Below are positions 1-4,703 of a stretch of 5,784 nucleotides of DNA, piece after piece. The stretch comes from an uncultured Collinsella sp. (GTDB taxonomy: Bacteria; Actinomycetota; Coriobacteriia; Coriobacteriales; Coriobacteriaceae), in the NCBI GenBank assembly GCA_902496375.1, contig CABVAS010000111.1, positions 1-5,784 of the forward strand, given 5' to 3'. Position numbers and translations under genes: made by a program. The number at the start of each line of letters is the position of its first letter. Positions within the stretch are counted from its first letter, which is position 1. The notes beneath the pieces were generated by a model. It had not been told where the DNA came from, did no database searches, and saw only the letters and a list, made by a program, of their open reading frames with translations.

Positions 1-1143
1 CTTGCCGACGCCGGTAACATCTACGGCCGTCTGACCAACTCCACCCAGGGCGTCTTTGAGGACCGTATCGCCGCGCTCGAGGGTGGCGTGGCCGGTCTTG
101 CCGTCGCCTCCGGTGCCGCTGCCATCACCTATACCCTGCAGGCTCTTGCCCAGGCTGGTGACCACGTGGTGGCTCAGAAGACCATCTACGGCGGTTCCTA
201 CAACCTGCTCGAGCATACGCTCTCCCAGTTTGGCGTCGAGACCACGTTTGTCGATGCTCATAACCTGGAAGAGGTTGAGGGTGCCATCAAGGGCAACACC
301 ACGGTCATCTATCTCGAGACGCTCGGCAACCCCAACTCTGACATCCCCAACATCGACGACATCTCCGAGATCGCCAAGAAGCACGGTCTGCCGGTTGTCG
401 TCGACAACACTTTCGGCACCCCGTATCTGTTCCGTCCGCTGGAGCATGGCGCCAACATCGTTGTCCACTCCGCAACCAAGTTCATCGGCGGCCACGGCAC
501 CTCGCTGGGCGGTGTGATCGTCGACGGCGGTAACTTCGATTGGAAGGCGAGCGGAAAGTACGCCCAGATCGCTGAGCCCAACCCCTCCTACCATGGCGTC
601 TCGTTTGCCGAGGCTGCCGGTCCCGCCGCCTTCGCAACCTATGTCCGCGCCATCCTGCTGCGTGACGAGGGTGCCTGCATCAGCCCGTTCAACGCCTGGG
701 TCCTGCTCCAGGGCACCGAGACCCTGTCGCTGCGCGTTGACCGTCATGTCGAGAACACCAAGAAGGTCGTTGAGTTCCTTGCCGGCGACAGCCACGTTGC
801 CAAGGTGAACCACCCGAGCCTGCCTGAGCACCCCGATCACGAGCTCTATCAGAAGTACTTCCCCAACGGCGGCGCTTCGATCTTCACCTTTGAGATTAAG
901 GGTGGCCAGGAGGCTGCCTGGAAGTTCATCGATCATCTGCAGGTGTTCTCGCTGCTCGCCAACGTGGCCGACGTCAAGTCGCTCGTCGTGCACCCGGCTA
1001 CCACTACGCACTCCCAGCTCTCTGCCGAGGAGCTCGCCGAGCAGAACATCACGCCCTCCACGATCCGTCTTTCCATCGGTACCGAGAACGCCGAGGACAT
1101 CATTTGGGATCTGAAGCAGGCCTTCGCCGTGCTGGACGAGTAA
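1..1143 (+). CDS. metY: O-acetylhomoserine sulfhydrylase (5'-truncated)
   Basis: This is a PLP-dependent Cys/Met-metabolism enzyme that should make homocysteine (or methionine) from O-acetylhomoserine and sulfide (or methanethiol) in the cytoplasm. The frame is open from base 1, giving 380 codons before TAA at 1141-1143. The family is about 430 residues, so roughly 45-50 N-terminal residues lie outside the window; the internal ATG at 88 is not the start. Seen in the visible part (numbered from base 1): the phosphate-binding YGRLTNST segment at residues 8-15, Asp135 in VVDNTF, the Schiff-base lysine Lys160 in SATKFIGGHGT, and the C-terminal HPATTTHSQLS and IRLSIGTEN motifs. The long insertion between the lysine and the C-terminal domain fits O-acetylhomoserine sulfhydrylases better than the shorter cystathionine gamma-synthases and lyases. 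Strong use of C-ending codons suggests high expression. A terminator follows within 60 bases, so this ends its transcription unit. Family assignment is firm; the exact sulfur donor is inferred. Confidence 0.93.
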   Translation, partial: LADAGNIYGRLTNSTQGVFEDRIAALEGGVAGLAVASGAAAITYTLQALAQAGDHVVAQKTIYGGSYNLLEHTLSQFGVETTFVDAHNLEEVEGAIKGNTTVIYLETLGNPNSDIPNIDDISEIAKKHGLPVVVDNTFGTPYLFRPLEHGANIVVHSATKFIGGHGTSLGGVIVDGGNFDWKASGKYAQIAEPNPSYHGVSFAEAAGPAAFATYVRAILLRDEGACISPFNAWVLLQGTETLSLRVDRHVENTKKVVEFLAGDSHVAKVNHPSLPEHPDHELYQKYFPNGGASIFTFEIKGGQEAAWKFIDHLQVFSLLANVADVKSLVVHPATTTHSQLSAEELAEQNITPSTIRLSIGTENAEDIIWDLKQAFAVLDE

Positions 1144-1202
1144 GGCGACTTGTGCAAGGACCCCTTGCGACTCGATAGGTATAACTGCATAAATGCCTGC
1201 TC

Positions 1203-1243
1203 AAGGCGCCTGCGCAAGCAATGGTTGCGCAGGCGTCTTTTTT
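1203..1243 (+). terminator. Rho-independent terminator of the metY-type gene
   Basis: An 11-bp perfect stem (1207-1217 with 1225-1235) has a 7-base loop and is extended outward by a G-T wobble (1206/1236), a G-C pair (1205/1237) and two A-T pairs. A run of six T (1238-1243) follows. It sits 60 bases past the stop codon, and no gene on the other strand uses it. Confidence 0.93.
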
Positions 1244-1324
1244 GCATAGGAAGGGCGCTATTACAGGGTTTTTGGCATGCTTTATGCATTTGAGTTGTGG
1301 AAAACTCCTGTTGAGAGGATGTGA

Positions 1325-1360
1325 GTTTTACGCAATTGACGTGCGCCTTTTGAGTAAAAC
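1325..1360. repeat. 7-bp inverted repeat in the leader region of the secreted-protein gene
   Basis: GTTTTAC at 1325-1331 and GTAAAAC at 1354-1360 are exact reverse complements separated by 22 bases. The enclosed stretch contains TTGACG (1336-1341), which resembles a -35 hexamer, but no convincing -10 sits at the right distance. It could be an operator; a chance dyad of this size is also quite possible. The rest of the 211-base gap between the terminator and the next gene shows no ORF with a ribosome-binding site. Confidence 0.25.
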
Positions 1361-1407
1361 CGCAGGTCGCGATTTGCTCGAGGTACTATGCAGCGCGATC
1401 GAATCAC

Positions 1408-1440
1408 ACGCAGCTCAAACGCAGCAAAAACGCACTACGG
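1408..1440 (+). repeat. Three direct repeats with an 11-base period before the ribosome-binding site
   Basis: ACGCAGC occurs at 1408 and 1419, and a shorter copy ACGCA at 1430, giving an exact 11-base spacing close to one DNA helical turn. The array ends directly against the GGAGG at 1439-1443. It may be a protein-binding array or an unstructured A/C-rich translation-enhancing leader. The function is unknown, and with only three short units it may be accidental. Confidence 0.35.
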
Positions 1441-1443
1441 AGG
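1439..1443 (+). promoter_or_regulatory. Ribosome-binding site that sets the start of the secreted-protein gene
   Basis: GGAGG lies 11 bases before the ATG at 1455. This site, and the signal peptide that begins at that ATG, decide the start against the in-frame ATG at 1221, which lies inside the upstream terminator. Confidence 0.8.
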
Positions 1444-1454
1444 TTTCCAGCTAC

Positions 1455-2231
1455 ATGAGGATCGATTCACGAAAACCGAAAGCCGCTGCCCTTTCCGCCG
1501 CTCTGACCGTGGCACTTTTGGCAGGCGCCGGCGCAACTGATGCCCACGCGGCAACACTGTCCGATACGGTTGGATCTACGCCGTCCGAGGCGACGCTGGT
1601 ACAGCCCGTTGATTATCGCGGCGATGGTTATGGTTCCATGCAGGAGTGGAACGCCTCGATGGAGGCCAAGCGCGATTCCCTTGAGATGCGCGCTCAGATC
1701 ATTATGAATATGTATGGCGACTATGCTACCGATGACGAGCGCGCTGTGCTGCAGGGTTGTATCGACGGTGCGGGTAGTCTGTTGACGATGGGGGAGGTCG
1801 ACACGAAGTCGACCGAGCTCGATGAGCTGCGCACTGCGCTTGAGAATGCCAAGCGCGAAGCGCTCGAGGCCGCCGCAGCCGAGGCCGAGGCCGCCGAGGC
1901 CGCCCAGGCTTCGTATTACAACGCCTGCTCCGGCTTGTCTTACACGTCTGCTGCGTATTACGCGAACGGCTCGGGTCTGACGCGCTCGAGCGGCGTCAAT
2001 AACTATAACGGCCGCCGCGAGACTTATTACAGCAGCAACGTGTTGTATCACCACCGCACGGGCGAATGGACGCAGGATTCCGAGGGCTTTTGGCGCGATT
2101 CCGATGGCTACTACGTCGTTGCCGCGGGCGATAAGGCCCAAGGCTCCACGTTTACCGGTTCCAAGGGCGAGTGCAAGGTCTATGACTCCGGCTGTGCTGC
2201 CGGAACCACCGACTACTATACCGGTTGGTAA
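1455..2231 (+). CDS. Secreted protein with C-terminal 3D / double-psi beta-barrel-like domain
   Basis: This encodes a 258-residue exported protein. Residues 1-32 are a Sec signal peptide: basic N-terminus (RIDSRKPK), hydrophobic core at about 11-27, and an AHA cleavage site after Ala32. Residues 60-150 are mostly helical, ending in an Ala/Glu-rich stretch (about 134-152) that looks like a coiled coil or stalk. Residues 153-258 form a Tyr/Gly/Ser-rich domain with SGVNNYNGRRETYYS (about 179-193) and a closing segment with Asp226, Asp244 (VYDSG) and Asp253 (TTDYYT). That three-aspartate pattern resembles the 3D domain of cell-wall-active proteins, related to RlpA-type barrels. Cysteines at 240 and 247 flank Asp244 and could form a disulfide outside the cell. 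By family analogy it may bind or cleave peptidoglycan, but no substrate can be read from the sequence. It appears to be a single-gene unit with a terminator-like hairpin on each side. CDS and export are well supported; the domain match comes from recalled motifs. Confidence 0.85.
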   Translation: MRIDSRKPKAAALSAALTVALLAGAGATDAHAATLSDTVGSTPSEATLVQPVDYRGDGYGSMQEWNASMEAKRDSLEMRAQIIMNMYGDYATDDERAVLQGCIDGAGSLLTMGEVDTKSTELDELRTALENAKREALEAAAAEAEAAEAAQASYYNACSGLSYTSAAYYANGSGLTRSSGVNNYNGRRETYYSSNVLYHHRTGEWTQDSEGFWRDSDGYYVVAAGDKAQGSTFTGSKGECKVYDSGCAAGTTDYYTGW

Positions 2232-2251
2232 TCTGCCATCAGAGCAAAATA

Positions 2252-2318
2252 GGCACATGATGGGCGGGCGTCTTTGCTGAGCTTTTAGGCAACGTAAAGC
2301 CGCCCTTTCTTTATGTGC
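2252..2318 (+). terminator. Bulged terminator-like hairpin after the secreted-protein gene
   Basis: GGGCGG (2262-2267) pairs with CCGCCC (2300-2305). After a 4-base bulge, CTTTGC (2272-2277) pairs with GTAAAG (2294-2299, one G-T wobble), leaving a 16-base loop. TTTCTTT (2306-2312) follows. An outer perfect 6-bp pair, GCACAT (2253-2258) with ATGTGC (2313-2318), can close the whole element. It is weaker than the other terminators in the window because of the bulge and the broken T tract, so some read-through into the next gene is possible. Confidence 0.65.
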
Positions 2319-2337
2319 GTTTGAGTTAACAGAGCCC

Positions 2338-2366
2338 TTACCGTGGCGGTACGTTGGGCGTATGCA
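2338..2366 (+). promoter_or_regulatory. Weak candidate promoter for the small membrane-protein gene
   Basis: TTACCG (2338-2343, four of six matches to TTGACA) is 17 bases before TATGCA (2361-2366, three of six matches to TATAAT). A start near 2373 would put the dyad at 2381-2428 at the very beginning of the transcript. The match is weak and is offered mainly because the position makes sense. Confidence 0.25.
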
Positions 2367-2380
2367 TGCGGGGCACACTG

Positions 2381-2428
2381 GTTCATGAGAAATAAGGTCT
2401 TTCTCGTGGAGGAAGTGGTCTCATGAAC
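2381..2428 (+). promoter_or_regulatory. Competing hairpins over the start codon of the small membrane-protein gene
   Basis: GTTCATGAGA (2381-2390) is the exact reverse complement of TCTCATGAAC (2419-2428), and the second arm contains the ATG start codon at 2423. The Shine-Dalgarno GGAGGA (2408-2413, GG 2408-2409 then AGGA) lies in the loop. A second stem, GAGAAA (2387-2392) with TTTCTC (2400-2405), reuses four bases of the first arm, so both cannot form together. The second can extend to 2384-2408 with one wobble. This layout suits translational control by RNA folding or an operator, but neither is proven. Confidence 0.5.
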
Positions 2429-2629
2429 GCTCGAGATATCGCTATCGCCGCCGTCGCATTGGTACTTGGCTGTCTTGGCCCTACAGCTGCGTTTGTCGCA
2501 GGCATGCAGGGCTCGTGCGGGGCTGCTCCTATTGTGGTCGGCGCGCTCATCGCAGCAGCGCTGCTGGGAAGTGCGGGCGTGACCCTTTGCCGCGATGACG
2601 AGGACGAGACGCCGCAGGTGCGGCGCTAG
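2423..2629 (+). CDS. Small two-helix membrane protein of unknown function
   Basis: This 68-residue protein was not recognised as a member of a named family. Two hydrophobic segments, about residues 5-26 and 35-56, are long enough to cross the membrane. A short turn with GMQGSCG joins them. A charged tail follows (RDDEDE at 57-62, ending in RR), so it looks like a helical hairpin with both ends on the same side, probably cytoplasmic. The start is well defined: GGAGGA at 2408-2413 stands 9 bases before the ATG at 2423. Gly/Ala-rich helices of this sort occur in small membrane regulators and stress proteins, but also in orphan ORFs. It lies alone between a terminator-like hairpin and a strong hairpin shared with the convergent panE-like gene. 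The strong ribosome-binding site, the membrane pattern and the terminator at its end support a real gene. Its start region can fold into alternative hairpins. Confidence 0.7.
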   Translation: MNARDIAIAAVALVLGCLGPTAAFVAGMQGSCGAAPIVVGALIAAALLGSAGVTLCRDDEDETPQVRR

Positions 2630-2669
2630 CCGTTGTGAAGCTGGTTTTGCCCATAGATGAAGAAGGAAG

Positions 2670-2704
2670 CCGCCGCAAGGGGAGTGCCCTTTGCGGCGGT
2701 TTTT
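2670..2704 (+). terminator. Strong terminator between convergent genes
   Basis: A 13-bp stem (2670-2682 with 2687-2699, one G-T wobble at 2679/2690) has an AGTG tetraloop and is followed by TTTTT (2700-2704). It ends the small membrane-protein transcript 40 bases past its stop. Read on the minus strand, the same stem is followed only by a pyrimidine-rich CTTCCTTCTT tract, so it may also stop panE transcripts, less efficiently. Confidence 0.92.
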
Positions 2705-2737
2705 GCTATTGAGACTGTTGGATGCGGTACGGCGGCG

Positions 2738-3652
2738 TTACCAGCTGGCCTCGATTTCGCGGATGCGCGAATAGAGCCATTCGTTTTGCGGCACCTGGAT
2801 ACCGTGCTTGGCCGCGAGGCGGCAGATGGCACCCGCAAATTCCTCGACCTCGGTTCTGCGTTGAGCGATGCGGTCTTGCGCCATCGAGGGCATGCCGGCG
2901 GGATCGAGCCCTTTTATGAGACGCACCATCTGCGTTAGGTCTGCCTCGGTGAGCTCGATGCCCTCGGCATTGGCGACTGCAAGCGTCTCGCGCATGGCGG
3001 AGACAAAACTGCGGAGCTGCTCGGAGCCCTGCTCCGTAGCGCTTCCGTAGGTGCCGCCGTAGGCCATACAGGTCTGGTTGATGCCGTCGTTGAGCATGAG
3101 TTTGGCCCACATGCGATGTGCGATGTCGTGCTCGACGGTATGGGCGATGCCGCAACGCGTGTAGAGCTCGTCGATGGCGATAACGGTTGCGGGGTCGGTG
3201 CCCGCTGCCGCACCAAAGCGGATCTCGCCGGCATTGGTATAGGTGAGCTCCCCGTTGAGGAATACGGCGTCCATGCCCTGGCAGATACCAAGGACGGTGT
3301 GCTCCCAGCCAAAGCGCTCGGCAATCTTCTGCTCGCTCGTGATGCCGTTGCACAGCGACGCGATCAGCGTGTCGGGTCCCACGACGCTTTCCAGGGTTTT
3401 GAGCGCCACATCGAGCCCGGTTGTCTTGACCGTGAGGATGACCAGGTCGACGGGCGTCGCCTCGCTCGCGCGGACGGACTTGAGCGCGCAGGGCTTGCCG
3501 TTGACGGTGAGCGCATCACCCGCGTGGCGCTCAAAGCGCGCGTCGTCCATAACGTATTCGACGGCGTCGTTGCCGAGCGCTTGGGCGATCATGCTGCCGT
3601 AGAGCAGGCCCACGCCGCCCTTGCCGATGAAGGCGACCTTGTTGATCTGCAT
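2738..3652 (-). CDS. panE: Ketopantoate reductase family protein (2-dehydropantoate 2-reductase)
   Basis: This 304-residue ApbA/PanE-family protein should reduce 2-dehydropantoate to pantoate with NADPH in pantothenate and CoA synthesis. Seen: an N-terminal Rossmann fold with GKGGVG at residues 10-15; Lys76 (LTVKTTG) and Asn102 (LCNG) at the positions of E. coli Lys72 and Asn98; the C-terminal helical-domain signature MWAKLMLNDGIN, with Lys184 matching the catalytic lysine and Asn188 and Asn192 matching substrate-binding asparagines; and PSMAQD with Glu268 in TEVEEF matching E. coli Glu256. All key residues are present and the length is normal. The start at 3652 is preferred over the ATG at 3721 because GGGGAGA (3661-3667 in + coordinates) precedes it at 8 bases and the Rossmann strand begins right after. 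Related 2-hydroxyacid reductases share this fold, so the physiological substrate is likely but not certain. It lies downstream of the cyclase gene but is separated from it by a terminator. Confidence 0.88.
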   Translation of the reverse strand: MQINKVAFIGKGGVGLLYGSMIAQALGNDAVEYVMDDARFERHAGDALTVNGKPCALKSVRASEATPVDLVILTVKTTGLDVALKTLESVVGPDTLIASLCNGITSEQKIAERFGWEHTVLGICQGMDAVFLNGELTYTNAGEIRFGAAAGTDPATVIAIDELYTRCGIAHTVEHDIAHRMWAKLMLNDGINQTCMAYGGTYGSATEQGSEQLRSFVSAMRETLAVANAEGIELTEADLTQMVRLIKGLDPAGMPSMAQDRIAQRRTEVEEFAGAICRLAAKHGIQVPQNEWLYSRIREIEASW

Positions 3653-3660
3653 GTGAATCA

Positions 3661-3667
3661 TCTCCCC
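3661..3667 (-). promoter_or_regulatory. Ribosome-binding site of the panE-like gene
   Basis: On the minus strand GGGGAGA lies 8 bases before the ATG at 3652. It decides the start against the upstream in-frame ATG codons at 3721 and 3661. It directly abuts the T tract of the upstream terminator, leaving no free leader between them. Confidence 0.75.
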
Positions 3668-3668
3668 A

Positions 3669-3696
3669 TAAAAAGGCGCCCGCGTATGGGGCGCCT
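3669..3696 (-). terminator. Terminator after the cyclase gene, inside the panE leader
   Basis: On the minus strand AGGCGCCC and GGGCGCCT form a perfect 8-bp stem (3689-3696 with 3674-3681), with a 7-base loop. The stem runs into a tract of five T, ending one base before the panE Shine-Dalgarno. There is no T tract on the plus strand, so it works in one direction. It is 74 bases past the cyclase stop codon and is the only hairpin between the two genes. Confidence 0.85.
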
Positions 3697-3701
3697 GATG
3701 G

Positions 3702-3707
3702 ATTGTA
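3702..3707 (-). promoter_or_regulatory. Candidate -10 element for the panE-like gene
   Basis: On the minus strand TACAAT matches TATAAT in five of six positions. A start site about seven bases on would be near 3695, at the first arm of the terminator stem, so the mRNA would begin with that hairpin. No good -35 hexamer is found at 16-18 bases, which makes this a tentative call. Confidence 0.35.
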
Positions 3708-3769
3708 TGCCGCCGGGCCATGTCGCGTGCACCGGATGGCCGTATTTAGAAGAACAAACGCATGGGAAC

Positions 3770-4540
3770 TTATGACGCGGGGCAGACCGCAAAAACGCGC
3801 GCGGGGTATCCAACGCCATCGCGCACCTTGGGGAAGGTGCAGAAGATGACAGCGCCCGTGGCGGGAAGCTCGTCTAGATGGTCCATGACCTCGATCTGGT
3901 AACGGTCGACCGAGAGGATGTACTGTTCGCCGGGGTAGGGGTAGGCGTCCTCACGCGTGGTCACGCTCGCCGGGTCGGTGTCAGCCGGCTCGTGGCCGAT
4001 GGCGCCGATGTCGCGCTCTTCAACGAGCCACTTGATGGCGTCGAGGTCCCAGCCGGGGTAGTGGGGCTGGCCGTCCTCGTCCTTGTTCTCGAGGTCGGCG
4101 AGCTTGGACCAGTCGGAGCGGAAGGCGACGAAAGCGTCCTCGGGAATGCGACCGTGCTCATCCTCCCAAGCTTTGAGGTCCTCGATGGTCAGGATAAAGT
4201 CGGGATTCGCGGCGCACTCCTCATGCTTGTCGATCACGCAGAGCGGATGCATAAACTCGATGGGTTCAATCTCTCCAAGGGAACGACCCTCGACATGGAA
4301 GTGGCGCGGCGCGTCGACGTGGGTGCCGTACTGCGAGGCGACCGAATACTGGAAGCAACGCATGGGCGCGAGCATGTCCTCGGGCGTGCCGGGCAGGTAG
4401 TCGAAGAGCTTGGTGGACTCAAATGGCTTAAAGCCAAACCAGTGCGGGGTGTCGCATGAGAGCGTGTGGGTGAGGTCGACCCAGCGATAATCGTTGCTTT
4501 TGAGCTGGGAGGCGAGGTTCCAAAGGTCGAGCGCGGGCAT
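3770..4540 (-). CDS. Cyclase-family metal-dependent hydrolase
   Basis: This 256-residue protein belongs to the cyclase / kynurenine-formamidase-like superfamily, whose members are metal-dependent hydrolases or cyclases acting on amide or related ring bonds. Seen: WVDLTHTLS near residues 20-28, the usual N-terminal strand of the family; the metal-site motif QYGTHVDAPRHF at 70-81 with His74, Asp76 and His80; and IGHEPADTD at 181-189, in the place of the family's second ligand region. The first histidine of the classical HxGTHxDxPxH motif is Gln70 here. I recall Q-aromatic-GTH versions in other cyclase-family proteins, so this probably marks a subfamily and not a dead enzyme. The start at 4540 has AAAGGAG six bases upstream. 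The gene diverges from the aldo/keto reductase gene and ends at its own terminator. Kynurenine formamidase or isatin-hydrolase activity is possible, but no tryptophan-degradation gene is nearby, so the substrate is left open. Confidence 0.88.
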   Translation of the reverse strand: MPALDLWNLASQLKSNDYRWVDLTHTLSCDTPHWFGFKPFESTKLFDYLPGTPEDMLAPMRCFQYSVASQYGTHVDAPRHFHVEGRSLGEIEPIEFMHPLCVIDKHEECAANPDFILTIEDLKAWEDEHGRIPEDAFVAFRSDWSKLADLENKDEDGQPHYPGWDLDAIKWLVEERDIGAIGHEPADTDPASVTTREDAYPYPGEQYILSVDRYQIEVMDHLDELPATGAVIFCTFPKVRDGVGYPARVFAVCPAS

Positions 4541-4546
4541 GGGCGG

Positions 4547-4553
4547 CTCCTTT
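4547..4553 (-). promoter_or_regulatory. Ribosome-binding site of the cyclase-family gene
   Basis: On the minus strand AAAGGAG stands six bases before the ATG at 4540. No other candidate start with a comparable site lies near the N-terminal family motif. Confidence 0.8.
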
Positions 4554-4586
4554 CATCGGGCTTTTTGCTGATGTTAAAGCGGTGCC

Positions 4587-4616
4587 GTGACAGCTCGATT
4601 TCTGCTGCGTTACGAT
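4587..4616 (+). promoter_or_regulatory. Candidate sigma-70-type promoter of the aldo/keto reductase gene
   Basis: GTGACA (4587-4592, five of six matches to TTGACA) is 18 bases before TACGAT (4611-4616, four of six matches to TATAAT). A start near 4623 leaves a leader of about 80 bases. It lies in the 163-base divergent region (4541-4703). No promoter of similar quality was found for the cyclase gene on the other strand. Confidence 0.45.
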
Positions 4617-4691
4617 ACGTTCTCGATTGCGATTCCACGATGTTTCGGCCGCGTGACCATTGTGTTTCGTCTTGCCGGGGTGCTGATGGCG

Positions 4692-4701
4692 AAAGGAGGG
4701 G
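4692..4701 (+). promoter_or_regulatory. Ribosome-binding site that sets a GTG start
   Basis: AAAGGAGGGG lies just before the GTG at 4704; counted from GGAGG the gap is four bases. The in-frame ATG at 4686 has only CCGGGG before it, and starting there would put this strong site inside the coding region. The family N-terminus (M-Q-Y-R) also points to the GTG. Confidence 0.75.
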
Positions 4702-4703
4702 CC

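Noticed and set aside
88..90. ATG at 88 as the start of the sulfhydrylase
   Set aside because: The frame is open upstream to base 1, and the upstream residues (GNIYGRLTNST) are a conserved cofactor-binding segment.
1384..1389. TACTAT as a -10 box for the secreted-protein gene
   Set aside because: No -35-like hexamer occurs 16-18 bases upstream; the match alone is too weak to call.
1221..1454. N-terminal extension of the secreted-protein frame to an ATG at 1221
   Set aside because: It begins inside the loop of the upstream terminator, has no ribosome-binding site, and would bury the signal peptide 78 residues into the protein.
1467..2378. 303-residue minus-strand frame opposite the secreted-protein gene
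   Set aside because: It is antisense to a gene with a signal peptide and ribosome-binding site, reads through the downstream terminator and has low-complexity composition typical of shadow frames.
2657..2938. 93-residue plus-strand frame across the convergent terminator
   Set aside because: It runs through the terminator stem and into the antisense of panE, with no family resemblance.
3658..3669. Tiny minus-strand upstream ORF (ATG GGG AGA TGA) before panE
   Set aside because: It has no ribosome-binding site of its own and is made of the panE Shine-Dalgarno; most likely chance.
3653..3721. 23-residue N-terminal extension of the panE-like protein
   Set aside because: The extension covers the cyclase terminator and the panE Shine-Dalgarno, and the Rossmann motif of the family begins right after the ATG at 3652.
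3116..3775. 219-residue plus-strand frame opposite the panE-like gene
   Set aside because: The opposite strand has all catalytic residues of a known family; this frame has no ribosome-binding site or recognisable domain.
3878..4459. 193-residue plus-strand frame opposite the cyclase gene
   Set aside because: It is a shadow of a well-supported cyclase-family gene; its V/D/G/L-rich composition reflects the complementary codons.
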